Source: Polydactylus sextarius
Lineage: Eukaryota > Chordata > Actinopteri > Polynemidae
Direction: 5' to 3'
Assembly (NCBI GenBank): GCA_016801845.1
Contig: CM028923.1
Span: 16,662,679 to 16,726,678, forward strand
Length of the DNA: 64,000 bases
In this document: positions 22,529 to 33,194 of the stretch, in pieces
Layout: each line of letters starts with the position of its first letter
How positions within the stretch are numbered: the first letter of the stretch is position 1
Notes under the pieces: model-generated
The model's database searches: none
The model's input: the letters and a program-made list of their open reading frames with translations, nothing else
Told to the model about the DNA's origin: nothing
Position numbers and translations under genes: made by a program

Positions 22529-22741
22529 ATGTGGATGGAGATTTCTGTCATTCTGTTCTTCTTCTTTGTTCCTCTCGCCAGTCGCACTTCAGCTATACTG
22601 TCCAACACTGCCCCAACAGTTTCCAGTGGTATTACTCCGTTTGCTGTGTACTGCTACGGCTCAGTAAGCTCCCTGAAAACAAACCAAATTACGCAAGTAA
22701 TGACGCACAAAAGGCTCTGTCCATCTCCATATCCTGCGTAG
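22529..22741 (+). CDS. Small ORF with a signal-peptide-like start, doubtful
   Basis: An ATG in fair context opens a 70-codon frame whose first residues (MWMEISVILFFFFVPLA) look like a secretion signal: short polar start, long hydrophobic core, small residues after it. The rest is serine/threonine-rich with no recognised domain. A good acceptor ('tcttctttgttcctctcgccag') lies inside it. It follows the LTR-like block and may be part of an element, or chance. Confidence 0.15.
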   Translation: MWMEISVILFFFFVPLASRTSAILSNTAPTVSSGITPFAVYCYGSVSSLKTNQITQVMTHKRLCPSPYPA

Positions 22742-22867
22742 AGCATAAATGGGCCTTAAGATCAGAGTTGCATCTTTAGCCCAATAGTTATGGCTAAAAC
22801 CAAAACTAACCACTCTTCCTACGACGAATTTTGTTTTTCCCATGTGCTTTTAATGAATCATGATATA

Positions 22868-23100
22868 TGGGGAGGCTGTTGCTCAGGTAGAGCAGGTCGT
22901 CCACTAATCGGAAGGTGGTTCTCGCTCCTCCAGTCCACATGTTGAAGTGTCTTTGTTCAAGATACTTAACCCCAAGTTGCCACCAATGGCTGTTCTATCG
23001 TTGTATGAATGTGTGTGAATGTGATTAACAAAAAGCGCACAGTGTTTAGATAGACGCGCTGTGTGAATGGGTGAATGTGAATTGTAGTGTAAAAGCCAGC
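22868..23100 (+). mobile_element. tRNA-like SINE
   Basis: The head reads 'gttgctcaggtagagcagg', a good RNA polymerase III box A (TRGCNNAGYNGG-like). About 40 bases on, 'ggtggttctcgctcctcc' is a decayed box B region. The body ('gaagtgtctttgttcaagat', 'aaccccaagttgcc', 'ggctgttctatcg', 'gtgaatgggtgaatgtg') matches a very common fish short interspersed repeat. No intact box B or tRNA fold remains, so it is an old copy. Confidence 0.65.
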
Positions 23101-23109
23101 CCATTTACC

Positions 23110-24250
23110 TATTTGTTGGTCATGTGCATTGAAAACAATGACATCACTTAAAATTCATTCAGGTCACAGCCGGTCTGAAAGCATTAGTGTCTGCACTGCT
23201 GCATGTTTACTTAAACAGAAGCGGCATATTCATTTTCAGCGGCGATGTGAAGAGTTCAGTGGAACAGCCGTGTTGTTCTGAATATATTCTGACATCGTGC
23301 AGCTAAAGGTGGTGATTGTTTGCGTGAGATGAGTCTGGTCACACCAGTGAGGTGTTTGTCAGACACAGACATATTACCCATCAGCCCAAACCACAGAAAC
23401 AAATCAGCTGCTGTCACGTCTTTATGTCAGTCACAGAGTCACATGATCTCAAACCCACAGAGTTGGGATCAAATTTCCTCATTTCATGCAGGAGGTTCAT
23501 ACAGACAGCTCTGCCCCCACCCAACTCCCTCCCTCTGCAGAAATACCTGCACACAGGTATGCACCACATAAAAGCCATCCTCTTTACCGGTAACAGTGTA
23601 ATTAAAGCAGACCCCGAGGCGTACCCACACCAGCCGCTGCCTGCAGACGCCAACAGCAACAAATATTTACAAGAGGAAACTGCAGCGACGTGAAGCGTGA
23701 GCGCGGAGGCTCTGTGTGGTCTGGACGCATCACACATGTACCTGTCCGCCCTCACCAACCAATCCCAGAATTCCCCCTGCATGCCGTCACGTCTGTTTTG
23801 GGTGTCTGAGGGTGACACACCGCAGCAGGTCGACGTGATCGAGGGACGTCTGTTTCACGACAGAGATCGAACAGCGAACTGCGACGGTTTGTTTCTGTTT
23901 CTGCTGATCTGAGTTCAGCTGCTCTGATTTACATCTGCCCACATTTGCAGATCTTATCAGCTGTCTGAGTTAATTTACTGTTTCATGTGTGTTTTCTGTT
24001 CCCACATCAGGGAATAAATCAGTTGTATTACTTTTTATTACTTTCCACAAGTAGAGATCTCAAATAAATAAACAGATATCAAATCTACAACATCTGTAAT
24101 GCTAATACTGAATATTTTTATTATGGTAAATTGTGTTTATTAAAGCCAATTTTACTGGATAAGATAATAAAATAATGTTAAACATCTGCATCTGATTGGA
24201 TGTTGTGAACATGCAAATACATTTCTGTTTTTCCATTTTTATTGAAACTT
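23110..24250. other. Unassigned stretch, CpG-containing centre
   Basis: The part from about 23480 to 23900 is GC-moderate and open in several frames on both strands (up to 134 codons on the minus strand). None has a recognised domain or paired splice sites. The region after 23930 is AT-rich. Confidence 0.4.
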
Positions 24251-24254
24251 TAAA

Positions 24255-24550
24255 AAGTAAAAACAATACTTGTGTCCCAGTTTGAGGGTTGATTATGTCC
24301 TTTATGTATCCTCATGTCCCAAGGTGCTTCTATTGCCTAGCAACAACAACAGTGCTTAAAAGTTTGCCACCATTATGAGAAAGAGTTCAGCCTCATTTTA
24401 CTTAAAATATAATATGAAATCATAACATAAAATCTATTTCAGTCTATTTAAAAATATATTCCTCCACTCCTCCTCACTTCTCCTACTACTCCTACCTCAC
24501 CACATTGTTCTTGAAGCCACACCCCCTTTATCACTTTCAATCATGTGAGG
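24255..24550 (+). mobile_element. Possible divergent DNA-transposon relic
   Basis: Begins 'acttgtgtcccagtttgagg', similar to the 'tgtgtcccaattcaaggg' start of family B at 12990, and contains 'ttaaaaatatattcctcc' near 24448, at the position of the family's 'tttttaaatggac'. The core 'cccaagattcattg' is absent. The call is tentative. Confidence 0.3.
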
Positions 24551-24639
24551 TAACTGTGAGTTTGCAGTGAAAACACAGGTTGGTAGATGATACTAATTTT
24601 CAAAACAGTAACTTTGATCGCTGGCTGATGTTTTATTTC

Positions 24640-24800
24640 TTACAGATTCCGTCTTCATGGTTGTGGTGCTCCTCAAGGCTCCGTCCTGGTTCTTCTACTG
24701 TTCTCTACGGACGGTGCTCTATGCATAAAATATACAGAATCAATGAACATTTCTGTTGTTGTCATAATTATACACAACAGATAAACTGGAAAACCTCTGA
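24640..24800 (+). mobile_element. L2-like LINE relic, reverse transcriptase fragment
   Basis: The plus strand encodes 'GCGAPQGSVLVLLLFS' (GAPQGS at 24665-24682), the counterpart of the L2 block GVPQGSVLGPLLFS. After a frame shift comes 'EHFCCCHNYTQQI' (motif at 24751-24780), where the family has FHCYADDTQLY. Both catalytic aspartates are gone. It is a short dead fragment without recognisable ends. Confidence 0.65.
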
Positions 24801-25030
24801 TGTCAGTTGAACTGCTGTTGAACAACTGATATTTTAATTGTTGATCCTTATTTTCTCCTCATTATCATTTTCCTCTGCCTCACTAATTCCTTGTTGTCAT
24901 TTTTTTATTTAACATCTAATATTTTAGTCTCTGTATTGCTGCCATGTTTTCTGTTGTTTTTAAATAAAGTTCCGAGACAGACCTGTCTGCGTAACACCTC
25001 CACAGCGACAATGCTGAATTGTGTCAGCCA

Positions 25031-25061
25031 GGAAGAGGAGGTGGAGGAGGTGGAGGAGGGG
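25031..25061 (+). repeat. Short GGAGGT-type repeat
   Basis: Units of GGAGGT/GGAGGA; a similar purine run recurs at about 25191-25211. Confidence 0.6.
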
Positions 25062-26790
25062 TCCAGCCTCCTTCTTGGGTTTCTCCTCTAGCTCCCGTCT
25101 CACAGTGTGTGGGGGTCCTGGACCTGACAGTCTGTCACCATCGTCTGCCCACACCTCTGACACCAGCCTGCCTCCTCCATGACCTCCTACAGGAGGAGGA
25201 GGTGGAGGGAGACGAGGTCAGGTGTTGGTCAGGTGATTGACGCTCAGAGGACTGTGATACTGAAGCCTGAATCAACAGAGGTTCAGCCAGCATGTGTCTG
25301 AGGCTTAATGTGGACCAACATCATCAGGCAGGAGGTGATATTTTGTGACAACTTCACAGCAGCCAGCCCAAACCTTAAACCACTCACCAGCACGCACTAA
25401 AACAGTGAGAGCCCTCATAGCGCCCCCTAGAGACAGCACTGACTGGGAATGAGTTGTTTTCCATATCTAGATTTCTTTCTCTGTACATGATGTTGCAGGA
25501 GTGTTTTTCTGTTGTTATGTGCTGCAGGTTGTTGCTGCAGACACCCACGGTTGCTACACCGCTGATAACATTTACTGTAGTGTTGATATTTTTGCTACCC
25601 TGCTATCAGCTTCTCTCTGTCGTGTCGTACTGTTACATTTTTTTTTTTTACCTATCAAAATAAAAATCATTCCACACTTATCGAAACCTCACACTCAAGG
25701 AAACAAAGCCCCAGCTCAGGTTTGAATAACTATAATAAAACATCAGCCTCACACTTTTTCAGAAACACTAAACACATTTATTTACTTCCATTCCATTTCA
25801 AAGGACTGGCTTTTCAAATGGGCACACCTATGAACCAACTGGTTAAACACATCCACAAGGTGTGTTTAATTTTAAACACAGTAATCAGACCAATCACACA
25901 AGGAGGTTCTTCCCACGCTGACGATGTAGGTATGAGGATGTAGGTAAACGTGTGACGTTGATGACGGGTCTGGGTCTACTGATGAACTTACAGTGGGAAG
26001 AAAACTGGAATATATTTGGTTGTGACTTCCGTGTTGACTGACTTGAGTAAATGGTAAGAAATAAATATTAGTCTATATCAGCAGCATTGTTCTCATGTAG
26101 TACTGGCTAAATTTATTTTTGTATTTTCTCCGCGTACCTGAGTTGTCAGTTATGAGGAAAATGCTTCAAGTGTTTAGGTTTAGCACATCAGCGTGTGAGT
26201 GGTTAGAAAAGAATTAGATCATATGAACAACAGAGTTTTTATAAATCAGTGTACGTTTTTTACAAACTTACAAACGTGTTTCATTTTGCAAAAGATCTGG
26301 GGTGTTCTGTTAACTGTGTTAAGTGTTTGGAAAAAAAAGGGGGGGGCTCAGGTTTTGAAAACTGTGCCAAAGAAATGCAACTGTAACATTATTCCCGACA
26401 GCGTCGTTTCTCTCTGTTGTACTGCCGTCGCGTTGTTGTGTTGCAGATCTGAGTGAATCAGCAGATTCTGGTGAAAATCTGTTTCTCCTCAGATTCACAC
26501 ACTGATGGTTCAGTTTTCCACATCAGAGAAGCAGAAACATTTGGTGTGTGAGGATCTGCATGGTGTGTGTGTGTGAGAGAGAGAGATCGTCCCTTTAAAG
26601 TTTCACAGAATTGAAAAATGCCATAAAATCCACTTTAAAAAGCAGAAGTGCTCAGGTGTTCAAAGCGGAGCCGCAGGGCTTGAGGTTTTTATCAGGTTCT
26701 TCAGAAGTTTAAACACATGTTGTATATGTTGTAAAGGAAAGTCGACTCCACCTCCTCCACCTACAGCACTGCACCACTTTTATTTACTCC
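25062..26790. other. Unassigned non-coding stretch
   Basis: No convincing exon or repeat family. A GGGGGG run follows an A run at about 26329-26346, and a short TG-GA microsatellite lies at about 26563-26585. Confidence 0.45.
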
Positions 26791-26799
26791 CTCACTTCA

Positions 26800-27180
26800 T
26801 TTCTGAGCATTAGCTCAGCACAGAGTGGGTGTATTTTATTCTGAAAAACTTCCAGCGGACTGTAAAAATCTGACAGTCTGGCAGACGAGACCTGACTTAT
26901 TTTATTTTTTTGGAGGAGTCCTTGAGAAGATTTTGAAACATTTCCTCTCAAACAGTTTGGTGTATTCAGCCTGCAGAGGAAAAAGTGCAGTCAGTGTGTG
27001 ATGGAGGAGGCAGTGGCTGTTTGTATCGCCGAAGAAAATACCTCGTCTCTGATTGAGCATGTCTTAAAATAACTGCACGCTCAGGGAGCGTCAATTAATT
27101 TTTCCACACCACCACTGAACAAAACTTTCCAAGAATTATGTAATTTCATCTGAGGGCCCAGAAACGCTCCGAGTCGCCTC
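26800..27180. promoter_or_regulatory. Unique block resembling a conserved non-coding element
   Basis: Repeat-free, with 'agcgtcaattaatttttcc' (homeodomain core TCAATTAAT) near 27088, 'aagaattatgtaatttc' near 27132 and 'ttattttatttttttgg'. It has no exon structure and the role is inferred from texture only. Confidence 0.22.
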
Positions 27181-27574
27181 AGTGCACCGCCCCCTGATGG
27201 AAGACACCATGAACTGCAGGCGTGGATTTTTAACTAGAATAAGTAAATTTAAACACAACAGATACAAGCTGAATGACAATGTCTGGGGATATAAATGCAT
27301 TAATTAGTGCTTTTAATTTTTCCAAAATACAAATTGTTATTGATTCAGGATCTACATGTAGCTGTGTGTCTTCTCCTCGGTTGTATACGTAACAGGTGGA
27401 TCCTTCAAATCCAGCGTCTTCTCCTAAATGAACTGAATTAAATTCGATCAGAAATATATAAAATGTACGGTGAATTCTGTTCAAGTTTTAAAATTCTGAC
27501 AGGTTTTTCTAAAGTGTTCAAAATCTTGTCGGTCCAAAAAATATATATGACCAAACTTTTCAGAAGATTCAGAC

Positions 27575-27640
27575 TTTCAAATTTCGTTGTACTTGTACAA
27601 TGACAATAAAGGAATTGTGTTTCTGATTAAATGCCTCCAT
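27575..27640 (+). mobile_element. LINE 3' tail (L2/CR1-like)
   Basis: 'tttcgttgtacttgtacaat' followed by 'gacaataaag' is the characteristic 3' terminus of fish L2-like LINEs. No coding part is recognisable upstream, which fits strong 5' truncation. Confidence 0.65.
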
Positions 27641-27654
27641 GATGTACATCTGAT

Positions 27655-27742
27655 GCTTCGTGGAAGAATTTTCTGCTGAAATTTTGCAAAACTCATTTTC
27701 TTTAACTTCTTTTTTTGTCTTGTCTTTTGACTTTTTTTGGGG
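27655..27742 (+). repeat. Short dispersed segment shared with 13335-13412
   Basis: Same ordered words as the earlier copy: 'tgaaattttgcaaaac', 'tttctttaacttct' and 'gtcttttga', followed here by TTTTTTGGGGGGG. The family is unknown. Confidence 0.5.
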
Positions 27743-27894
27743 GGGGTTGATTTTATCTGCAAGATATAAAATACACGCTGTGGTTTGTTTTTTCTAATGA
27801 TGGCAAACTTTTACCCTGCAATGAAAAGAAATATGCTAGAGAAATAAAAAAGTAATAGGAAATTCTCCATCTTATTCAAAGACCACTAATTAGA

Positions 27895-29015
27895 CCAGTG
27901 GTGTGTCTCAATCGCTTCCATTAGTTCACTTCCATATAGTATATTATGTTTACTATGTACTTAACAAGAAGAACAAAAAGCTTCAGCTTCTTCCCACTCC
28001 TTTTTAACATCAATAAGTGTTAAGTTTTGTTGCTGTTGATTTATTTTGCCTTGTTGTTTTTAAAATTACTCGTTTGGACCTCGTTTGCATTTACTGAATA
28101 GAAAATATTAGTCCACCTAGCGCTGTTCCAATTGTTCGCAAAGAAATACATTCCACGTGATTCATAAGAGAATGACCACACTGCTGAAATACACTCCACG
28201 TTTTCTGGTTTACAACGGCCACAGTAACGCACCTCACGCAAGCCAGAGGCTTCTTCAAGCAAGCATGGTCCATAAATGAACAAAGTGAACCGTCAGTGTA
28301 AGCTGGTCAAAGCTGGTAGAGATGAGATCCGGTGCTAAATTGATGCCAGTTCCTGTCTTGTCGGTACCAACGGTGTTGTTAAGCTCCCTGACAAACGCTG
28401 CTGTTATCAGTTAATGTTGTTGATATCTGAGGTATCAGGCCCTTTCACTAGTTTGTGCGGAGGAACAATGATTTACTCCGCTACTGTTTAAAAATGTGTC
28501 CAGTGATATTTTTCATTTAATAAATGACCGTCACTGTAGCTTTAATGCGCAGGTACCGGCTGTTTCATCTGTAAAATGTGTATTAGTCTCTGTGTTCAGG
28601 CTGAAGCAGCAGACTGGACCAACAAAGTTAATGACATATATGTCTGTAAGAGCACATGTTACATGTTTTCACTGCGATTGTCCATCTATGACGGGTTAGA
28701 GTTAGCCGTGATCAACACCCGTCAAGATATTTGCCATCTTGTTTTCAATCATAATCAATAATCAAAGTCTTACTAGTGCTGATGTTTGTTTGTGTGACTC
28801 TATGTTTCACCCTCGTCTTCTCCTATGTAGCCAGGATGGCGTCACTGAGGGTGAGAAGTGTCCGTTGTTTCACTCAACTTTCTGACTAATGAGTAAAACC
28901 AAGCGGGTATTAACAGTACACTGTGTTTTACCAGACTGGTCAGGGTGAACGCACTGACGCAGTCAAAATAGTAAGTGTAAATATGGAAGTATGCGATTTG
29001 ATCGTAGACGAGAAA
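27895..29015. mobile_element. Possible 1.1-kb non-autonomous DNA transposon
   Basis: The left end ('tgtctcaatcgcttccatta', then 'cttccatatagtata') and the right end (about 28970-29010, 'aatatggaagtatgcgattt') carry partly complementary words (ATCGC..TTCCATA). Fish elements that begin 'gtcccaatccgcatact' have this look. The inverted ends are short and imperfect and no duplicated target site was established. The interior has no transposase frame. Confidence 0.28.
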
Positions 29016-29338
29016 TGTGACAAAAACTCACTAGTGATTGTTTGGGAGGCAGGTGTGGGGGCGGGACTTCAACTCTGAATGGTGCCACCTGAATTAAAAA
29101 TGGCAGCCGTCGTGTCTGGGATTTTTTTTTTTGATTTTTGCTCGTCTTCTTTACTCGGGTCCTTTTCTCCATTAGAGTCGTGATGATTTCAGATATTTTG
29201 TTGCACATGGGCACTGCCCATATTTGGGCACTTCCTGCGCTAGTTAATTCTGTGTTTGATTTCTGCAGCAGATTTTCTCATTAATACCTTGACAGCTAAT
29301 TCAAGACGTAGTCAGTGTGTTTATTGTGTGCACCCTCA

Positions 29339-29396
29339 GCGTGTGTGTGTGTGTGTGTTGCAGTGCGCCGTGGGGGCCGTGGGTGGGGGGGGGGGT
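29339..29396 (+). repeat. (GT)n followed by a G-rich run
   Basis: GT repeats at about 29339-29359 precede G runs (29372-29396, including 11 consecutive G after GGGT) that could form a quadruplex. 'Tatataag' follows immediately, but no transcription start is supported. Confidence 0.6.
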
Positions 29397-29536
29397 CTTA
29401 TATAAGTTTCTGATGAACAGGAAACACTCGGCGCTCTCTGACTGATTATGTTGCTCTAACTTGTACAAATATTTGGAGGCTGATTATTTTGGAAGTGCAG
29501 TTTTTTTTCTCCCCACCTGAACCTGGATAAATACAG

Positions 29537-29598
29537 TGTGGAGGACCTGTCCGTCTCCACGGTGACGGGTGGGGGCTGCAGCGCCGCCGGTGGCCCAG
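29537..29598 (+). CDS. Candidate internal exon upstream of a terminal exon
   Basis: Flanked by a pyrimidine tract and AG ('tttttttctccccacc', then 'tacag', AG at 29535-29536) and by a strong donor (CCCAG|gtgaga). The 62 bases read VEDLSVSTVTGGG and then CSAAGGP in the only frame that joins in phase with the exon at 30389. A second frame is also open. It begins with one base that completes an upstream codon, so at least one 5' exon is missing; 6500-6816 would fit by phase. The family is not recognised. Confidence 0.4.
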
Positions 29599-29680
29599 GT
29601 GAGACGAGCGGAGGCTGACGGAGAGCAGAGGATGTTTGGCCCAGAGCTGGAGGGACACGGAAACTTCTGGAAGTCTTCTG

Positions 29681-29722
29681 GAGGGGAGGAGGGGTGGGTG
29701 GGGAGTGGGGGGCATGAGGGGG
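29681..29722 (+). repeat. G-rich tract, potential G-quadruplex
   Basis: Six or more runs of three to six G separated by one to three bases (GGGG A GG A GGGG T GGG T GGGG ...), inside the intron of the candidate gene, 83 bases past its donor site. G-runs so close to a donor can influence splicing; that role is inference. Confidence 0.6.
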
Positions 29723-29814
29723 AGTCAAAGAGTTTCTTTACAGCCAAACTGAGAAACAGACGAGAGGCCACACACACGACTGGCGTTGAATTTATGTTAT
29801 TTAAGTTTCAAAGT

Positions 29815-30260
29815 ATTTTATTGTTTTGATTTTTTTCCTTTGTGTTAAATTATACATCTACTTGTATTGATCCAATTACCATCTTATTAATGTCATTTGT
29901 CTTCATATACTTTACTTTTTAGGTTTTATTTGGAATTATTTGTAATCATATTTTATTTTATTTTATTTTTTCATGTATGTTAATGTTTATTTATTATTAG
30001 ATTTTTTGTTGACTTATATTTTAGTTTTTAGTTCAATTTAATTTGAAATGTATTTATGACCTATCTATTATTGATGTTTTAATTTTTTTTTATTATTATT
30101 TATATATTTTGCTTCAGTTTATTTTATATATTCACATTAAGATTTAACTTGTAGTACTTTCATTTTTTATTTCAATCCAGGTTGATACATTATTACATTT
30201 TATTTATTTACTATCTCATTTAATATCAATATTTTACTTTTTTATTTTGCAAGTACAGTA
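29815..30260. repeat. AT-rich low-complexity block
   Basis: Dominated by TTTTA, TTTAT and TATT words with no open frame. It lies in the putative 790-base intron between 29598 and 30389. Confidence 0.65.
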
Positions 30261-30388
30261 ACAGTTTCCTGTTTGGTCCTTGCATTGTTGACCTTTTGAC
30301 CTTTATCGCTGCTCTTCTGACTTTAGACTTTAAAATAATCCAGTTTTTTTTCTCTGACACCAACTCTGACGGCTCCTTTTTTTCCCAG

Positions 30389-30630
30389 AATCCCCTCTGT
30401 CGGTGTTTGTGGATGAGTCAGCGCTGAGCGACGCCCGGACCTCCCAGAGGACGACGAGTCACAGTCTCAGACACCAACAACATCAACGACCGACCGGAGC
30501 GCCGTGTTTCCACGACGTCAGGAAACAGAAAGTCAGAGACGCAGCAGGAGGAAGATTCTCTGTCAGACACAAAACACAGGACACAGACGAACAACTTCAG
30601 TGTGTCAGTGCAACACACGCTCACAGATGA
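30389..30630 (+). CDS. Candidate terminal coding exon
   Basis: A strong acceptor ('ggctcctttttttcccag', AG at 30387-30388) is followed by the only open frame of the three: two bases complete a GAA codon with the G left by the exon at 29598, then SPLSVFVDESALSDARTSQR and about 60 more polar residues to TGA at 30628. The exon is CpG-rich compared with its AT-rich intron, which is coding-like. A canonical poly(A) signal follows 57 bases after the stop. I recognise no domain in the low-complexity basic tail. It could be the C-terminus of an unidentified host protein or an isoform-specific end. Confidence 0.45.
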
Positions 30631-30715
30631 TAACCTGTGTTCACATTTAAGTTCAGTGTGAATCGCTTGTTTATTGTGGATGCATTAAATAAAGATGTCC
30701 ATTCATGTCTTTATC
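30631..30715 (+). other. Putative 3' UTR of the candidate gene
   Basis: Short untranslated stretch from the stop codon to the expected cleavage zone, AT-richer than the coding exon, with GT/T-rich sequence ('tgtctttatctctgt') after the signal. Confidence 0.4.
30688..30693 (+). terminator. Poly(A) signal AATAAA
   Basis: Canonical hexamer in 'cattaaataaagatg', with a T/GT-rich region about 15-30 bases further on, as expected of a real 3' end. Confidence 0.45.
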
Positions 30716-31061
30716 TCTGTACAAAGTGTCTTCACTGATCTAAACTCAGTTCAGGTATGTGATCATAATTATTTGTTTTTATTTTGTGTTACAGCAATGA
30801 CAGTCGATGTCATAAACCTGGACCTGGTTTTGATGAGGTTGGGCCTGGTCCTGGTTTAATCTATTTAAAGTGAGTAAAGCCTGAGAAGCTGCAGTGACTC
30901 AGCTCTGTCTGTTCTGAGTCTGAGAGCAGCTCGACCATGGAAAGGTATTTCCTGCTGGAAACTGGTCTGGTGGAAGATGGACTGCAGGTCAGCGCCTGTC
31001 CAACACGTCTGAGTCCAGAGACACGAGGTGGGTCATGTCTGAGCTTCATCACGGTTTAAAG

Positions 31062-31064
<3 letters not shown>

Positions 31065-31092
<28 letters not shown>
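31065..31092 (+). repeat. (CA)n microsatellite
   Basis: Fourteen uninterrupted CA units. Confidence 0.9.
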
Positions 31093-31096
<4 letters not shown>

Positions 31097-32015
31097 CTGC
31101 AGTTTCATCTGGATTCTGCATCAGCACAGACAGGATAAAAATTCCCAGGTGAGGTCACCAGTGTTTCGGAGTGTTTTTCACCAGTTTCACCAGTGTTTTT
31201 CAGAGCCTCGGGAGGCTAAAGCAGGTGAGTTGCTAATAAGGTGATGAACCAATCAGACCCAAGTCCTTCATCAAACCACCACATCAAAAACTATCTATAA
31301 CAACATCTGAGTGAATAAACCAACAGACAAGTAAAGACAAAATAAAAATAAAGACAAATTATTAATTCAATTAAAAATAAATCACTTAAATGTCACCCAA
31401 AACACACATTAACACAAGTTTTAAGAAACATACAGTTTGTTAAACGTCGCCGCTCCATTAAAACCTAATAAACAGATTGACAAAGTTGGGAAATGGAAAA
31501 TTAGATATTGGGGGATGAAATATTGTTTAGAGGGAAATAACTGACAGTGATCTTCTGCGAGACGCTTCTATCGATACCCAAATGACAGAAATGTCTCTGA
31601 TTTTATCTCCCTCAGTCAAATGGTTTGTTTCATTTCATGTGAAATCTTAATGTGGGAGGTGTTTGTTTGATCATGTGACATGTACGTGTCACCTACGTGT
31701 TTTCCACCAGGACACATTGAGGACCAGGCATGTTTCAACCTACTTCCTGTTTCCTGCTTGTAATGTAGATCAGTTACACCCAAACACCTGGTGAATAAAG
31801 TTAAAGTTCTGTTTTAAATGCAGGACTTTGATTTTGATGAGAAGATGCTTTCTGTAGAGGAGAGCAGTACTCTGAGTGTCAGTATTAAAGTAAATGTACT
31901 CAGTTACTTTGCTGTCTTGTGTAAGACCTGAGGTGAGGAAGAAGTAATGTAGCTCCAGAGACTAGGTCCTTGCAGAAACCAGGTCCTGTTCGTATTGCTG
32001 GTCTCACTGAGGGCC
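31093..32015. other. Unassigned non-coding stretch
   Basis: AT-rich with no recognised repeat. A 40-codon frame just upstream (ATG at 30939, 'gaccATGG' context, crossing the CA tract boundary region) has no domain or splice support. Confidence 0.45.
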
Positions 32016-32019
32016 CACT

Positions 32020-32057
32020 CCTCCTCCTCCTTCCTCTTCTTCTTCTTCTTCTTCTTT
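32020..32057 (+). repeat. (CTT)n / (CTC)n trinucleotide repeat
   Basis: About seven CTT units after CTC units. Confidence 0.8.
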
Positions 32058-32059
32058 TG

Positions 32060-32700
32060 AAACCACAGGTCTAAACACACTTATCCCCGCGGCCACAAAA
32101 GCCTGCTGTTCACCTCCTCTGACCAACATGCAGCCGTCATGTTTAGAAAATAACCCTGCGGTCCAAAGCACACAGCCACCTCCACCGCTGAAATAAATCT
32201 CAATTTCCCTCAGCCACTTTCTTCATTTAGCAGTTATGTAACAAGTTGAACGTCAGAAGGAGGGAAACCTGACCCCAGGTCCTCCGGGATGATGGGGATC
32301 ATGGGACAGGATCATGTTCAGGGCTCCAACCTGCAGCGACATCCTCTGTTTTCAGAAATGGCAGAGTGAGCAGCTCGCACCATTATTCCTGCTCAACACA
32401 CCCACGTCACATTTAATGGGGCTGTCAGAGGAGGCTGAGGTGTGGTCACAGCCATTTTCCAAATAATTACCCCTCACAACAGAGACGTTATTGTGTCCAA
32501 CCGCGGGGCTCAGAAAGTCGACGAGAACTCGGCTCAGACCGAGTCCAGGACTCAGTCCGAGGTTTAACTGAGTCTGAACACAAAGTGATGAAACGGCGTT
32601 CTGCTCTGTCATCACACGTCACAACCGCAGCTGCTGTGGAAACACAGCGTCTCACCTCTGCACTGACAAACACCTGTGACAAGAAACAGATGCAGGTGAA
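32060..32700. promoter_or_regulatory. Unique block with possible regulatory content
   Basis: Between the CTT and CAA repeats. The first half (32080-32260) is repeat-free and contains 'cgcggccacaaaag' and 'ggaaaataaccctgcggtc'-like words with RUNX-type sites (CTGCGGT, and ACCACAG near 32063). The minus-strand frames at 32352-32682 have no recognisable product. Confidence 0.18.
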
Positions 32701-32705
32701 AGGAA

Positions 32706-32729
32706 ACCAACAACAACAACAACAACAAG
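32706..32729 (+). repeat. (CAA)n trinucleotide repeat
   Basis: Seven CAA units. Confidence 0.85.
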
Positions 32730-33176
32730 CAGTAACAGAGAATTAACACGAACAGAAATGACATCACCAACAGCAGGTTATTACATCATCAACCTGAGGA
32801 AACGGCCACACGTCAGTAAACTTCAGTCTTTACCTCAGAGATTATTAAAATAAAATCAAAACACAAGTAATAAAACAGATTATAGGCTCCGTCAGTGAAA
32901 CATTTACTACTCTAACCTAAATAAATTTACCCACTCACACATCCACTGTAACATGAGCTGCGTTCTCCAGAGGACCCGTCACAGTTAAACCTACGGGAAT
33001 TATTTTACGAAAATAAACAAACTGGAATTGGAATTAAAACTAAATTGTTCGATAAATAAAAATGTGAATTAAAAACTCATTTTGTCAAGACCACATTCCT
33101 CCTCGCTGCTCCTAGCACTGTGGTCATGTCTGTTGTTCACACAGATGATTTATTTATTGTGTTTCTGCTTGAATTA

Positions 33177-33194
33177 AAAGAAAAAAAAAAAAAA
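33177..33194 (+). repeat. Poly(A) run with one G
   Basis: Simple A run in AT-rich unassigned sequence. Confidence 0.75.

Noticed and set aside
22868..22935. Possible tRNA gene
   Set aside because: Box A is good, but the cloverleaf and box B are degraded and the body continues into a known SINE-like tail.
23536..23560. 16-nt microexon between 'ccctccctctgcag' and 'gtatgc'
   Set aside because: Too short to judge from sequence alone, with no adjacent exon in phase.
28831..28855. Short exon with ATG (ATGGCGTCACTGAGG|gtgaga) after 'cttctcctatgtag'
   Set aside because: An ATG five codons before a donor with no supporting downstream exon in phase; likely chance, and it lies inside a possible transposon.
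30939..31061. 40-codon ORF with a good start context (gaccATGG)
   Set aside because: Short, no domain, directly downstream of the candidate poly(A) site and running to the edge of the CA repeat.
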